Below, in pieces: positions 36,761 to 49,917 of a DNA stretch of 64,000 nt. Numbering within the stretch: position 1 is the first letter of the stretch; every line of letters starts with the position of its first letter. The notes under the pieces were generated by a model. It was not told the DNA's origin, did not search any database, and saw only the letters and a program-made list of their open reading frames with translations. The position numbers were made by a program, and so were the translations under genes. This DNA comes from Euglena gracilis (Eukaryota; Euglenida; Euglenophyceae; Euglenales). Where the stretch lies: assembly GCA_039621445.1 (NCBI GenBank), contig CP154956.1, forward strand, positions 94,740,406 through 94,804,405. Direction: 5' to 3'.

Positions 36761-38900
36761 TATGGAGTACACCCCCTAGACACCTCAGTATTCAATCCTT
36801 CAATGCATGCCACGGAGCCTTAAAAAAGGTACATGGGGGGGCAGAAATGACACTCAGCTTGAAGAACACCATCTAGGACCACAATGAGGGACACAAAACC
36901 GTGGCACCGACCGTGGGGTTTTGGTCATTTTTGGGAAACATCTACATGGTTTGCAGTTGAAACCTGGGAATTTCAGATTTTTGGAAAATGGTGTACGGTG
37001 ATGAAACACTCACATAAGGTGCATTGGGTGTCAACCTCGGGAAAAGTCGGGGTCAGAACTGCACAATATTGCGCAAATGCGCAATGCCACACATGAACGC
37101 TCAGGCACAAGTTACGCTGCCAACAATGGGTTTCCCATTCAGCCCTCAGGATACTGGTAAGACAACAAGAGAAAGAGAAAACGTTCTGTCAGAGATGGAA
37201 TTGTGGGTGGGGGGGGGGGACCTGCGGTGGTCATTCACCACAATCAAAACGGCACCTCTGGAGGGTTCCACCCAATCTGCATGGTGGTCATTCATCTCTC
37301 CATACCTCCCCCCTTCGATAGTGATTTATTCCTGTAGTGACTCCCTGACCCCTGGAGTGTGGGCTAGAAAGGCAGACATCCCAAGCAAACGTGGTATAAA
37401 TATATCCGGATGCGATGTCCCAGGGTCATTTGTGGGAAAATGCTCCCTAAATAGCCACCCAAACTTTTCACAAAACTGGCCCCAAGCCAAAAAAGTAGAA
37501 CAATTAGAATTTCCCTGAAAAATGGCCCAGCAACATGGATGGGGGCATCCTGTTGCATCGCGCACCCCAAGGAAACTCTCACCTCAATATTTGGGACCTT
37601 GACGGGACCTTGAAAATTCCTCGTGCGTCCAATTTCTGCACGGGGGGGGGGGACTGGTACAAATGCCCAATTCATTCATTGCAGGGATCCATTAAAAACA
37701 TTACCAGAGTTGGGCAGGAGAAAACTTTGACATTAGCATCAGGGAGAGGAGGCAATTCAAGCACCGTGCCCAGACTCACATAGTGACCCCTGGGGAGGGG
37801 CAGAGGGAGGGGCACTCTTTTTGCCGGACCAAAACCCACCCGCCCACTTTTTGGAAGACCCACCCACCCACAACCACTCCCCCAGGGATCCTCAGTGGAC
37901 TGCCCCAGGGGAGGTCCGCCCACCCACCCACCCAGCCCAAGAGAACCCAAAAAATTGGCAAAACCCCTCAATTGGTCAGCCTCACCAGGCCGGAGGCCGG
38001 GTGTTGGCCAACCCCCGGCCGCCACAAGCCCGGTTGGGCTGACCAAGGCGCATCCCCCCTCACCTCCCCCCTCCCCCTGCCTAAGCACCGGAAAACATGG
38101 GTAATCACTGGGGGGGGGGTGCTCAATATGCCAAAACATGGGAAGCACTGGGGAACAAGGGGAAATTTTTTGACTGCGTGCTGAAACAGCAAAATTCACA
38201 TTATTTTGGAGGACCACCGGTGAACTTACAGGCACTTGGGTGCAAGAATCAACAATGTCTCACCATATTAGGCTGCAGAAGTTTCTAAAATTTCGAAATT
38301 TTCGAGAAATTTCTGTAAAAACGCACACACAATAAGCCACCCCGAGAAGATGACCTTTAAAAAGATGGGAGAACTGGGAGTGGTGCTCAGACAAGGGGGG
38401 AGGTAAGGAAGGGGTTCCAGCGGCCCAAGCACATCTCCCACAATCAAACGCCTACCCACCTGTCCTCCTCGGGGGGGAGTCACGCAGGGTTTTTTTTGAG
38501 AATATGATGGAGATGGGGGAGAAACAAGAACAATTGGCGCGGCAGTGCACGGACGGCATCGGAAATCGGAAACCGGCAACCGTTTCAGATAGTTCTGCGG
38601 TGGCCTCCACAGGCCTCATGGCCCAATCCACCACAGACAGAAATAGAGGAGTATGTGCATTGGGGGAGAAGGGGCGGTTGGTGTGGCTCCACTGGGGTCA
38701 GAGAAACGGGAAGACATCAGCTGGGGCTCCGCGGTGGAAACAGCTAGCCCTGCAACTCCCCAGAGAACACGCAGATTCGCCGTTTCCCCCTGATGCACAC
38801 CAACTGACAGACCAGCACAGTAACGGACTAAGAAACTGACACCTGACCTGACATGACAGGTCGACCAGCGACACAACCCAGACTAGTTGCCGGGAAGGTT

Positions 38901-39010
38901 CCGGCGGTCCTTAACGGGGAAAAAAAAAACTTCCAATCCCAGCACATTCAATGAATAAATCATGGGGAAGAATGGCCGAAAAATGGCCATATTTTGGCAA
39001 AACCGGGTTG
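38901..39010. mobile_element. Partial M1-family element
   Basis: CGGCGGTCCTTAACGGGG, A-run, ATCCCAGCACATTCAATGAA, then CATATTTTGGCAAAACCGGG match the left half of M1. The right half is absent or replaced by unrelated A/T-rich DNA. A right-end fragment (CCCTTATGGACCGCCCTG) also occurs near 61765-61782. Confidence 0.55.
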
Positions 39011-39321
39011 ACTTCGGGGGGGGGGGTATTAATATTATTCTTTTTTCCCGTCTGCTTGAAAACACCGGAAGATATGGACATGTACTTGGGGGGAGGTACG
39101 ATACATATGTGGAAAATACAAAAAAAATGATAAAAAACGGGGGTCAAAAATATTCAAAAAAAATGAAACTTTCCGGGGCCAGAATGAATTCTCCAAAATG
39201 AATCATCTCCAAAACCCAGCTCTCTTTCGAAGGCATTTCGAAGGTTTAGAGAAATTAAAAAAAAAGAGAATAAAGCACAACCCCAATAAAACCAGAACTC
39301 AGAATGAGACAGACAGAATAG

Positions 39322-39658
<337 letters not shown>

Positions 39659-40331
39659 TGTCGAGCAGCATCACTTCTGGCATGGTGTGGGCAAGAACAG
39701 TGCTCGCCCTTGACCCAGACATTCCAATGTTGCATTTGTGAGCTCCACAGGGGACCCCCATCAGCCGGGTCACGCCAATTGCGTCATACGGGCGGCGCGG
39801 GGAGGGCCGGGGCGGGGTAAGGCGCACACACGAGTGGCTGCGACACCCCCAGGCAGCCACCCAACGGCCCCCCCCAGGGAATGCACCGGAACGGGTCAGG
39901 GGTCCGGGACAGCGTCGCAGCCATCCGGCGTTGGGTGGGGGGGCGGCGGCGGCTGACGGCAACAGGAGCGGCGACGTTGGGGGGAGGGGGGTCTCCACCC
40001 AACCCGGCGCGGGACCCCCGGGGGGGGGGGGAGGCCCCCGGGGTGGGGCCGATGAAAAATGGAAAAAGTGTGAAAGAGTGAAAAAGGCAAACGAAGAGTG
40101 TGTTGCGGGATGCCCGTACGGTGCGACCCCAAACCATCACTCTGTTGCGTTTGACATCTAATACTGCTTGCCTGCACAAACCACGAAAGCAATGTCCATT
40201 TGAAAAGCCCGAAAAATGACTGCTGAAGGTGCCTTTGTGGTTTCGGACCTTTATCTACTCCCCTCACCGGAGAGAAAGACCAGAATTTTGAAGTGCCTTG
40301 AAAAGACCTTAAAAATCTTAAACCCCCGGAA

Positions 40332-40473
40332 CACACCATTGCTTAGCGACCCCCGGGGGGGGGTCACTTTCCACTCTGAAAAAAATCAGTCAGTCACTTT
40401 CCCCAAAAATCCAGTCAGTCACTTTCCCCCCCCCCCCCCCGGGTGGGTGGGACAGGTGTTGAGCAATGGTATG
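40332..40473. mobile_element. Short hAT-type MITE, family M3 relative
   Basis: 142 bp, ends CACACCATTGCTTAGC and GAGCAATGGTATG, flanked by perfect 8-bp CCCCGGAA (40324-40331 and 40474-40481). Contains two CAGTCAGTCACTTTCC units and a poly-C block, but lacks the central palindrome. Partial relatives with CAGTCAGTCAC lie near 140-200 and 29735-29840. Confidence 0.85.
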
Positions 40474-41214
40474 CCCCGGAAACTGTCTCGGGACCCGCCC
40501 TGCTGGAGAGACGAGCCCAAAGACTGAAACTTTGGGCTGGCTGAAAAAAGGCTGTTGGCTGAACCCCCCCTCCCCCCATAATCCCCAGCTGAAAACCAGA
40601 ACCAAAAATCTAAACTGCAAAATACCCAAAAATTGTCATTCAGGCAAAAAATTGCTGTTTTTACCAAAAATTTGAGCTTGGCGACCCATTTTCAACCCAT
40701 TTTTGGCCCACCTTGACACCATCCAAAGAACCAGTCACCAGCTGGTTGCCCTTCGGGTGGCTGGAAATAAAAACCCGTTGGTGGGCCGAGGAGGGCCTAA
40801 GGCTGGAAGAAGGCCACTGTTTGGAAAAAGGCTGCTTGGCTGGCTGACCCCCTGGGGATGGGGTTCTCTTCTCTTCAGCGCGAACTTTGCCGTTTCCTTT
40901 CAACAAAAAGTGCAAAAAATCTTTTAAAAAATGTCAGGTTAATGGGTACAGGGATATTAGACAGGTCCCCGTAAACACAGCTTGCAGGTACAGAGTGTAG
41001 AGGACACTTTCCTGGGGAGATACTTTGGGGGGTGTTTTTCTTCATCAGAATGCCCTAAACACCTGAAAATGACTTCAAAACTCTTCAAAAAATATCATGC
41101 TACGTCTGTCTTGAACTGACCGGCAGCGTCGCCCGGCAAGTTGCCTGGGAGCAGGGATCCTCTTTTTGGAGACGAAAATAAATCAGCTGGTCCGAGCCCT
41201 GGGTGGCATCTTAC

Positions 41215-41384
41215 CTACCCCCCCCCCCCCCCGGGAAACTGTCACCAGACAGGTCGGCCAGTACCAGGGACCCTGACAACTTCCTATACTGACAGGTTGG
41301 CCGGTACGGGGACCCTGACAATATCCGGGGTGGGACCCTGACAGGTTCTCGGGCATGACAGTTTCCCGGGGGGGGGGGTAGGTA
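41215..41384. mobile_element. MITE, family M2 (short form)
   Basis: TACCTACC, poly-C, GGGAAACTGTCACCAGACAG at the left; GGCATGACAGTTTCCCGGGG, poly-G, TAGGTA at the right. Two internal GGCCxGTACxGGGACCCTGACA units instead of the four or so in the 33438 copy. Confidence 0.7.
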
Positions 41385-41829
41385 CCGGGGCACCTTGTCT
41401 GGGGGAGGAGGGGCAACATGGGGGGCAGCCACCTGGAATGCCTGGGGACGCACGGCATGGGATGGAAATCCCCGGAGTGGAGGCGTGTTGGCGCGCGTGC
41501 TGGTGGCGTCCATTTGGGCTGTCGGTCGCCCCTCCTGGGCCAGGCATATCGAGAGGCGGGGCCGTTCCGCAGGGCGGTCGTTGCGGATTAGAACCCCCTG
41601 TGCCCATGGTCGACAGCAAAAAAAAACCCTCAACAGCAGCTGGTCGGCGCCCGAGAAAGGCGCTGCCCTGATTTCTTGTTCGTTTGCTGATTTGGTTCTT
41701 TCGCCGGAACGGCGTTTGAAAAAGAAAAAAAAGGCCACAAGTTGCTGGACTCGGGGGGGGGGTCCAGCTCAGAGGCTGAAAACCCTTGGGCTGGATTGAA
41801 AAAAAAAAGGCTGGGGGCTCCCCCCCCCC

Positions 41830-42150
41830 CCCCCACCCCCCCCCCCCCCCCGGGAAACTGTCACCTGACAGGTTGGCCAGTACCGGGGACCCTGACAACT
41901 TCGTATACTGACAGGTTGGCCAGTACCGGGGACCCTGACAGTTTCCCGGGCGGGACCCTGACAGTTTCCCGGGTAGGTCATTTCAAGGCAAAATCAACGA
42001 AAAATGACCCTGACAGTTTGGCCAGTACCGAGGACCCTGACAACTTCCTATACTGACAGGTTGGCCGGTACCAGGGACCCTGACAGTTTCCCGGGCGGGA
42101 CCCTGACAGGTTCTCGGGCGTGACAGTTTCCCGGGGGGGGGTAGGTATGG
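41830..42150. mobile_element. MITE, family M2 (long form)
   Basis: Poly-C then GGGAAACTGTCACCTGACAG at the left and GGCGTGACAGTTTCCCGGGG plus GTAGGTA at the right, with the same internal units as the 33438 copy including GACCCTGACAGTTTGGCCAG. Left terminal TACCTA is replaced by a longer poly-C tract. Confidence 0.7.
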
Positions 42151-42578
42151 GCACCCGAAGGGCAGCTGGACGTTACCAGGCTTTTTTTTTGCCTTCGGGG
42201 GGGGGGGCAAAAATGCGCCGAAATGGGCACAAATGGGTTGGAAAAGGCCAGCCCAAGTTTGGGGCAAAAACATCTGTTTTTTGAACAATTGGCAGCTTTG
42301 AGGGGCATTTTTGCGGCTTCGATTTTCTCGGATCCGGTTCGACTACGGGTCGGGCAAGAAAATGAATGGGAGTGGGGGTCCGGGGATGGAAAAAGATTGC
42401 TGGGTGGCTGGAATCCTCCTGGGAGGGACGGAACCCAAAGAGACACCCTGGTTGGGAGGCTTGAACCCTGCCCCAATACCGAATTCTCATTTTGAATTAT
42501 TACTTGACTTTGACCCATTCAAATCCTCCATGGCCCATTGTCAAGCCAACAGACTCGGGTTCTGTGCCTCCCCCCCCC

Positions 42579-42684
42579 CTTGTCCAACGACCACTAAATA
42601 TCGCTACTGACCGGGGGGGGGGGGGGTTGCTATTTTGGCCAAATATCGCTACTGACCGGGGGGGGGGGGTGGTCGTTAGACAAG
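42579..42684. mobile_element. MITE (family M4)
   Basis: Inverted ends CTTGTCCAACGACC and GGTCGTTAGACAAG around two ATATCGCTACTGACCGGGG units. A further right end (GGGTCGTTGGACAAGG) at 43142-43157 suggests a larger composite to that point, filled with CCAAAAATGGC-type A-rich repeats. Confidence 0.65.
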
Positions 42685-42689
42685 ACCGG

Positions 42690-43140
42690 GGTCAAAATCT
42701 TTCCTCCTGCATGCACAAAATGGTCGCAAAATGGTCGCAAAATGGCCAAAAAATGGTCAAAAATGGGCAAAAAGTGGATAAAAGCAGCCAGAAGTGGCTT
42801 AAAATGGCCACAGATGTGCAAAAATAGCCAGAAGCAGCCAAAAAATTGGCATAAATGAAGCAAAAATGGATCAAAGCATCCAAAATTGGCCTAATTTGCC
42901 AAATGCAGCCCAGAGTGGCCAAAAGTGGCTAAAAATGGCCCCAAAATGGCCAAAACATGGCCAAAACAGGCCAAAAGTTGCTGATTTGCAGGAAACCAGG
43001 CAAAAAAAACTTGTTGACCAGGTACAAAATCTGCCATGAAAGTTGTAAGAAAAGGCTGGAGGTTAGAACGCGAAAAAAAGATCTGGAAAGGTTTGGAAAA
43101 AAAGATCACCTGGAAAAAGATCGCTACTGACCGGGGGGGG
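42690..43140. repeat. A-rich CCAAAAATGG repeats inside an M4 composite
   Basis: Dozens of degenerate GGCCAAAAATGGTC, GCCAGAAGTGGC and TGGCCAAAACATGGCC words, purine-rich on plus. No frame free of low complexity. Confidence 0.6.
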
Positions 43141-43814
43141 GGGTCGTTGGACAAGGCCGGTCGTTGGACAGGGGGGGGGAGGTAAGTTCAGCCAACACGA
43201 ACCATGGTTCTGAAATAACGCCCTGGAAGCAGAGGGGCGGGGGTATATCGCATCATGGGACAAGGGGGAGCGGGTTGGGGCCGGCCGTTGCTCACATCTA
43301 GAGTGTGGCTGAACATCGTCAGGCTTTCACTTATGGGGACCCACCAACCCAACCCAAGAGGGGCCTAGGAGGACGTTTGGGGTTGTTTTTAGGCCGAATA
43401 TTAGCTTTGCACTTTGTGCTGAGAAATTTCCTCTTAATTAATTTTTCTGCCTGAAAAAGAAGTCTTTTCACAAGCCCAGGTTCAACCAGCGGATATCTGA
43501 TTGGCCGATTTCAGAGCCACGACGGACAGAGAGGAAAGGCCGAAAAAAGAGCATGACAAGAGGTTCAGGTCGGCAGAGATTCCCAATCACTTTCCAGATA
43601 ATGCATTTTTTTTTGAAACAAACCATGTTCAGTCCATGGATGCAGCAAAATCTCACCGGGTATTTTCCAAGATCTGTCCTTCAAGGGAGGCTTTGAATGA
43701 AAATACCCCCATGCTGTCCTCAAACGGTGGGTTATCGTGGGTGGTGGTGAACTGGCTGCAGCGCCACCTCCACGTTTGCCACCACTCACAGCAACCTACC
43801 TGCCCCCCCCCCCC

Positions 43815-43980
43815 CCGAGTCATACGACCGGGTTCCTGCAACCTGCGACCAGGGGGGGGGGTGGTCGTAACACCCCCATAACCTGCAGCCTGCGACCGGG
43901 GGGGGGGTCATAACACCTCCATGACTGCAACCTGCGACCGGGGGGGGGTGGTTGTAAATGAGGTGTGGTCGTACGACAAG
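43815..43980. mobile_element. MITE, family M4
   Basis: GAGTCATACGACCGGGTTCC at the left and GGTGTGGTCGTACGACAAG at the right, with four units of the type CCTGCAACCTGCGACC plus poly-G. Related runs: 44365-44473, 45195-45256, 58044-58140 and 60047-60155. Confidence 0.6.
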
Positions 43981-44699
43981 AGGGGGGGGGCGGGTACCTG
44001 CCCTCAAGCACTTTGTTTGAAAACCTTCATCAAACGAAAACCAAAATACCCGGGGTGTCCTCAGGGGAGAAACACTACTGTCCCGTCAGGTCCAACAAGC
44101 GATCGACCGGAAAGCAAGTTTCTCGACGAGAACAGGTCGACATTGGGGGACAACAGGACTGGTGGCATCCTTGGTCCATTCAAAACACCAACACATACCT
44201 CAGGGCCCACTTGTTTGGGGGACGGGTTGCCGGCAATCACCCCCCCCCCCCCATACAAAGAGGGACAGCTCGAAGCGAGTTTACTGTTTGGAACAGGGTT
44301 AGGGTTAGGGGAAGACCTAAGTTTGGTGTGGGGTCAGCTTTATGTTTATTGTTAGTGCACCCCCCTTGCCCACCATCTGGGTTCCTGCAAACCCCGACCA
44401 GGGGGGGGGGGGTGTGAACACACCCCTTTCCTTGCAACCCCCCACCAGGCTCAAGGGTGGTCAGTACACAGGGGTGGCAGGCAAGGGGGGGTAATCCTGT
44501 TTCCCCCCGCAGCAGCATTCCCTCCCTAACAAAGACAGTGTCCCCCTTCATACATCCAACGCCCAGTGTCCAACCAGGATTCGCCATGCCAAAAGAAATT
44601 CGGATGGCCAAACCCCCCAAAAATGTGTGGGGGACAGGTGGTTGTTAGACATGGTGCTGGTGCCTTGTATGAGAGCCACACAAACGAAACCAAACCTTT

Positions 44700-44845
44700 T
44701 CTCAATTATGGGGGGTCAATTATGGGGGGGTCCCTCAATTATGGGGGGTCCCTCAATTATGGGGGGGGTCCACTTTTCACCAGGTGGTCAATTCTCCAAA
44801 AAATTTTCCCGAGCATTTTCTCAATTATGGGGGGGGGGGGCAAAT
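44700..44845. repeat. CAATTATGGGGGG minis tandem
   Basis: Five units of TCAATTATGGGGGG, some with an added TCCC spacer, spread over about 145 bp; a sixth partial unit reads AAATTATGCGGGG. Confidence 0.85.
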
Positions 44846-45891
44846 TATGCGGGGGTACCAAATGCCCAGGAAGGGGGGAGGGCAACGGCCGGGCCAGCAT
44901 CCGTCCGCTAGGGCCCGGGCGGGGCGGGCTGGCACGCACGGAGCCGGCCAGGCGCTGGCGGCGGGTCGCTCCCGGGGCTGCGATAGGGAGGCCGGGGGAC
45001 CGCCTCCGCTCGGGTTGTGAGACCCCCCGCGTCGGAGAACCGGGGGATGCAACATGGACCCTAAAAAAAAACGAGACACAAAAAAATACAAAAAAACTCA
45101 AAAAAAAAAACGCAAAAAAAGCAAAGTTGCCAAAATCGAAAAACGCAAAAAAAAGCAAAAAACATATTTGTGTCCCCCTGGGAGAACCCCCCCCCACATG
45201 TCCGACGACTGGTAATCTCTGTCCTCTGACCGGGGGAGGGGGGTCGTTGAACATTGTGCTCTGACCAAAAAAGGCATCCTCCAACCGGTTTGTCAGTCGC
45301 TGGACAAGGGGGTTTTTTTGGCCCCCCCCAAAAGTTCGAACTGTCCGAACCTCCAAAAAGGTGACCTCCGACGACCTCCGACGGGGGGGGGGGGTTGGAC
45401 ATTGGTTGTTGGACATGGTGAATGTTGCAGGACACAGACAGATTCCGCGGCGTAACGGTTTCCTGGGGTGGAGGTAGACTGCCACCATCAGTTGGCCGGG
45501 GACCCTGACAAGAAGGCTTGGCATCAATGCCAAAACACTTGCCGGTGGAGTGGGATACCGCACACTGTGCAATGCATTGTGAAGCGTTGGAAAATCTCTC
45601 ACAGGTCAGCACCCAGGGGCACAAGTTTCTCTTCAAGGCCCCGGGGGGTCAGCACCCATCCACCGACCCACCCCTGAGGCCCCAGAGAACCCCCCCCCCC
45701 CCCACATACTTGGGGGTACTTTCTTGGCCTGACCCCCTCGATGTGTTTGGACAGTCGACTGAGTCACGGGGTAATCAGGGTTCAAAAGCGACCTCCTGTT
45801 CCGGAGCGGAGACGGAGAGGTGGGGGGGGGGGGGGCAGATTGGGTGGCGGCAAGGGTTGGGTTTCGGGGGGGGGCAGTTGGGCGGTGGGGT

Positions 45892-46135
45892 CAGGGCTGT
45901 ACGGGAAGGCCTTGATTGGGGAGGAGTCGACCCCCCCCCCACCCCACCCACCACAGCACCCATGCGAAGAAAATTCCTTCGGCGCCGAAGGAAAAATTTG
46001 ACCTAAACATCGGCGCGCGGAAACAGGGGAGGGGGGGGGGCGGGATTGGGGGTGGTCGGACCCCCCCATCCACCAGGATGGGGGTGGGGGGGGGGTCGAT
46101 CCCCCCACCACCAGGGGAATTCCTGTACAGCTGTG
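45892..46135. mobile_element. hAT-like MITE (family M8)
   Basis: About 244 bp with ends CAGGGCTGTACGGGAAGGCC and GGGAATTCCTGTACAGCTGTG, flanked by GGTGGGGT and GGTGGGGG (7 of 8). The interior has AAGAAAATTCCTTCGGCGCC and GACCTAAACATCGG. Related DNA is at 9620-9770, 22783-23258, 36106-36270, 57480-57575 and 58800-58830. Confidence 0.7.
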
Positions 46136-46174
46136 GGTGGGGGGCCGACGGGTGGGGGTGGACGGTGGCCTGGT

Positions 46175-46532
46175 CATACAATTGCTTACCGACCCCCGGG
46201 GGGGGGGGGGGGGGGTCACTCCACTTTTTTAAAAACCAGTCAGTCACTTTTTTTTGGGAAGCCAGTCAGTCACTACCCCCCCCCCCCGGGGGGGTCGGCC
46301 ACTCAGAAAAACGGCCACTTTCCAGTCACTTTAGGCCATTTTAGACCAAAAAAAATTTTCCGGCGCCTTCGGCGCCGGGGTCACTCAAGCCACTTTTGCC
46401 CACTCCTGGCCGACCCCCCCCCCCCCCCGGGGGGGGAGGGGGTCCGGGCCCAAAACCAGTCAGTCACTCTGAAAAAACCAGTCACCCACCCCCCGGGGGG
46501 GGGGGGTGGGACAGTGCTTAAGCAATTGTCTG
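46175..46532. mobile_element. hAT-type MITE, family M3, second copy
   Basis: 358 bp, ends CATACAATTGCTTACC and GCTTAAGCAATTGTCTG, flanked by perfect 8-bp GGCCTGGT (46167-46174 and 46533-46540). Same internal order as the copy at 59008, including the palindrome at 46360-46378. It abuts the M8 element at 45892-46135 but does not interrupt recognisable coding sequence. Confidence 0.88.
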
Positions 46533-47119
46533 GGCCTGGTGCTCAATCCTGAAGCCTCGCTGACCGGCCTTATGGGTGGGGTGGCCCAGGATGCAGCTCA
46601 GGGAAGAGACCCCACCGTGCACCGTGGGCAACAGAATGAGACACAAATAACACTGTCAACATGAAAGGCAATTTATTTATTATTATTGTTGTTGTCATCA
46701 TTACTTTTTTTATAGTTATTTTGTTATTGACGCTTGTTGACACGAAAAAAAGGCTGAATGATCACATCTGAAAAGGGTTCAGATGCTCCATTTCTTCCAG
46801 ATGTCATTTTTCCGTGGGCAGTTCAACCAAAGCGAGGGAAAGACGAACACTTTTTTTATGACTTATGTCACCTGACACTGTGGCCTGCTCAAATCCCCTG
46901 GGGGGGTACAGGCTGGAGTGCAAGTGCTTGTTAGATAATCGAGCCCCAACCAGCACAAAACTGTGTCGAGTGAAACTGTCCGGATTTCTGCACTGCTGGA
47001 GAAACAGGTTCCTAAAACAAAGCAGAAAGGCTCAACGGAAAATCCTTCCGTTCACATTAACCAGGGTGTGACGTAGAGCTGAGCTCTTTGGGAGACCACC
47101 CCAGCCCAGCCCGGGAAAA

Positions 47120-47560
47120 ACGCTCATTTTCGGCTCAAACACAGGTTTTCCCGGTCTGGGAGGCCAAAAACACATCGTTTTGGGGCAAAAATTTTTCGAT
47201 TTTTTTTCGACTTTTTTGACCCGGTTTGACCCAAAGTCAATGGGTTGGCGGCCCAAAACGGGGGCGGCGCCGGCGGGTCGAAAAAAAAACGCTCATTTTT
47301 GGCTCAAACACAGTTTTTCTGGGTCCGGGAGGCCAAAAAAAATTGTTTCGGGGAAAAAATATTTTTTTCGATTTTTTCGACTTTTTTCCCGGTTTTGACC
47401 CAAAGTCAAAGGGTCGGCAGCCCAAAACGGGGCGCTGGCGGGTCGAAAAATGCTCATTTTTGGCTCGAAAACACCTTTTTCGGGTCCGGGAGGTCAAAAA
47501 ACATGGTTTTGGGGCGAAAAAATTTTTTTTAATTTTTTTTACTTTTTGACCCAAAAATGG
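47120..47560. repeat. Three tandem ~165-bp units
   Basis: Each unit has CGCTCATTTTCGGCTC, a GGGTCCGGGAGGCCAAAAAA-like block, ATTTTTTTCGATTTTTT and GACCCAAAGTCAA. Inverted relatives occur at 27700-27960 and a direct one at 56160-56270. Confidence 0.8.
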
Positions 47561-47770
47561 CTAAGTCCACCGGCCACGGGGGGGGGGGGGATCCAGGGGG
47601 GGGGAATGGAGGGGTCCGGTTCGGAAAATTTTTTTTTGCTCAAAACAACTTTTTTTGATGTTCTGAAGTGAAAAAAAGTGTTTTTGAGCGAAAAAATTTT
47701 TTCAAAATTTTGGGTCCCGACCTGCCACCCGACCCCCCCTCACCCAGCCGCCCTCACGGCGCGCGATGGG

Positions 47771-48530
47771 GTCCCCGAACACCCAAAACTGGCCAAAATC
47801 GCACAACCAGACCCCGGGAACCCCAAAAAAACGGTCAAAACCCCCCCCTAAACGTAATGTTTGACCCCCAGTTTGGGTCCCAACTCCCCGTCTAGCCCGA
47901 GATACGGCCAATTTACGGTTTCGGGCCCTGAACGGGCCAAAACTGGCAAAACGGGCCCAAAACCCCCAAAACGGCCGTATCTCGGGCTAGGCAAGGAGTT
48001 GTCCTAAACCGCGCATACCGATCGATAGGGCGTTCCAAGGTCATCAAATAAGGTCGCCATCACTTTTCCTCAACTCTGCAGCGTTTTCGAGATATTTTGA
48101 AATTTTCGATTTTTGGACCCCAGCCCCGCGGACCTCGAACCCCCGCAGGGGTCCCCGAATACCCAAAAATGGCCCAAAATGGCACAACCAGACCCCGGGA
48201 ACCCCAAAAAACGGTCAAACCCCCCCCCTAAACCTAATGATTGACCCCCTGGTTTGGGCTCCAACTCCCCGTCTAGCCCGAGATATGGGCAAATTACGGT
48301 TTCGGGCCCCGAACGGGCCCGAAATGGCCAAAACTGGCCAAACTGGCCCAAAACCACAAAACGGCCGTATCTCGGGCTACGCGGGGAGTTGGCCCAAACC
48401 GCGCATACCGATCGATCGGGCGTCCCAAAGTTGAGGAACGACGTCCTCTTTACTTTTTCGCAACTCCCCGGCGTTTTCGAGATATTTTGAAATTATCGAT
48501 TTTTTGACCCCAAAATGACCCTGAAATTTC
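47771..48530. repeat. Two tandem 380-bp units
   Basis: GTCCCCGAAC at 47771 recurs as GTCCCCGAAT at 48151, followed in both by CACAACCAGACCCCGGGAAC, GTCTAGCCCGAGATA, CCGCGCATACCGATCGAT and TTTTCGAGATATTTTGAAAT. Two copies, about 90% alike by eye. Confidence 0.85.
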
Positions 48531-48715
48531 CCCGGAAAAAAAAACGGTAGACAACTTTTTTGCTCGGGCCATATCTCCGGACTGGCGGGGAGTTGCGGGT
48601 AACCGAAGGGCTCTGGAGGTACTAGGGACCGTCCCCTAACCTATAGGCCATTCACTTTGGGGGCCCGGAAATCCAGTCACATCGATAATCCTAGGGTTTC
48701 CGGACCTACCAAGGG

Positions 48716-48780
48716 GGGGGCGGGGGGGCGGGGGGGCAGGGGGGGGGGGGCGGGGGGGGGGGGGGGGGGGGGGGTTTTCC

Positions 48781-48834
<54 letters not shown>

Positions 48835-48835
48835 T
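48716..48835. repeat. Poly-G followed by poly-T tract
   Basis: About 58 bp almost pure G, a short linker, then about 45 T. A T-rich segment continues to 49045. Such tracts are prone to assembly error, so lengths should not be trusted. Confidence 0.9.
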
Positions 48836-48893
48836 CTTTTTTGCTTTCTTTTTTTTTTTTGTTTTTTGTTGTATGGTTTTTTTTTTTGTTTTA

Positions 48894-48924
<31 letters not shown>

Positions 48925-49167
48925 TGTGTTTATGTTTTTTTGTTTTTCTTTTTTGTTTCTCGTTAGAGGTTTTGTTTTTTTTGTTTGTTTTTATTTTGAA
49001 CGTTTTTTTATTTAGTGTTGTGTTTTTTTTTTTTTTTGGTTTTGTCGATTTGATAAGGTTTTCTTGTTGTACGCTCGCCCCGCTCCCTTACCACTAAGGG
49101 ACGCCACACTTTTTTCTCTTCTGGTCGCTCTTACTCTAAAGAGATAAGAGCTCAGCGACCCCCCCAA

Positions 49168-49220
49168 TTAGAAGCCCCCCCCCCCCCCCCCCCCCCCGCC
49201 CCCCCGCCCCCCCCCCCCCG
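49168..49220. repeat. Poly-C tract
   Basis: About 50 bp nearly pure C with two interruptions, 450 bp from the poly-G/poly-T block; the two could pair as an inverted repeat. Confidence 0.9.
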
Positions 49221-49861
49221 TGGCTCTATTCGGTCACTCCTGGCCTCATGACTCTGCGGAAAACCCGGGGGGGGGGGTTTCTAATTGGGCACCCTTTGTC
49301 TAAAGGAAAAACTTCGGCTGGCGGTCGGTCCGGGGATCGAACGGGGTCCAAATTTAAAAATTTGTAAGACGCATTTTTCTAGTTTTTGGGTGGATAGGCC
49401 ATGTTTCAAGGATACCAGATATCAATTTTGTTCGCAATGTCGACCTTTTTTCGTGGAGAATTTCCGAGTTTTTCACCATTTTTCGGAAAATTTTTCGTCA
49501 AATTTCCCCCTGGCTTGGCGGGGGAGGGCTGTTATTTGGATTTTTGGCGGGAAACCTGAGGGGGGGGGGCTTCTATTTTGGGGGGGGGGGTGCTATTTGG
49601 GGGGTTTCGACCCTCCTGCGGCATGTTTGGGAAAAAGTCTGCCATTTCATGGGTTGGGCGGCACATGTGCATATATCTATGTGCAGATGTGAACCCCATC
49701 GACCAAAGAAATCCCCACAGCCAAACCATCCACCCATCCGCACAGGCGTCCCTGCCCTGCTCTCCAGAGATCGCGGCGGGCGGGGGTGGGCCGGGCTGCT
49801 CGAGAGTCCCACGGGAGGTGAAGGGGCAGGCGGGGGGGTCGGGCGGGGAAGCGGGCCGGGC

Positions 49862-49917
49862 CTACACGTCCGGCAGGAGGGGAGGGGGCAGCTTCAGCTT
49901 GAGGGCGGCGTCCAACG
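49862..49917 (-). CDS. Kinase exon 10: C-tail and stop
   Basis: Translates AALKLKLPPPLLPDV followed by TAG (49862-49864). Joined after VDWD it yields DWDAALKLKLPPPLLP, comparable to the DWxxLxxxxxxPPxxP tail of AGC kinases. The kinase therefore stops soon after the core. Confidence 0.7.
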
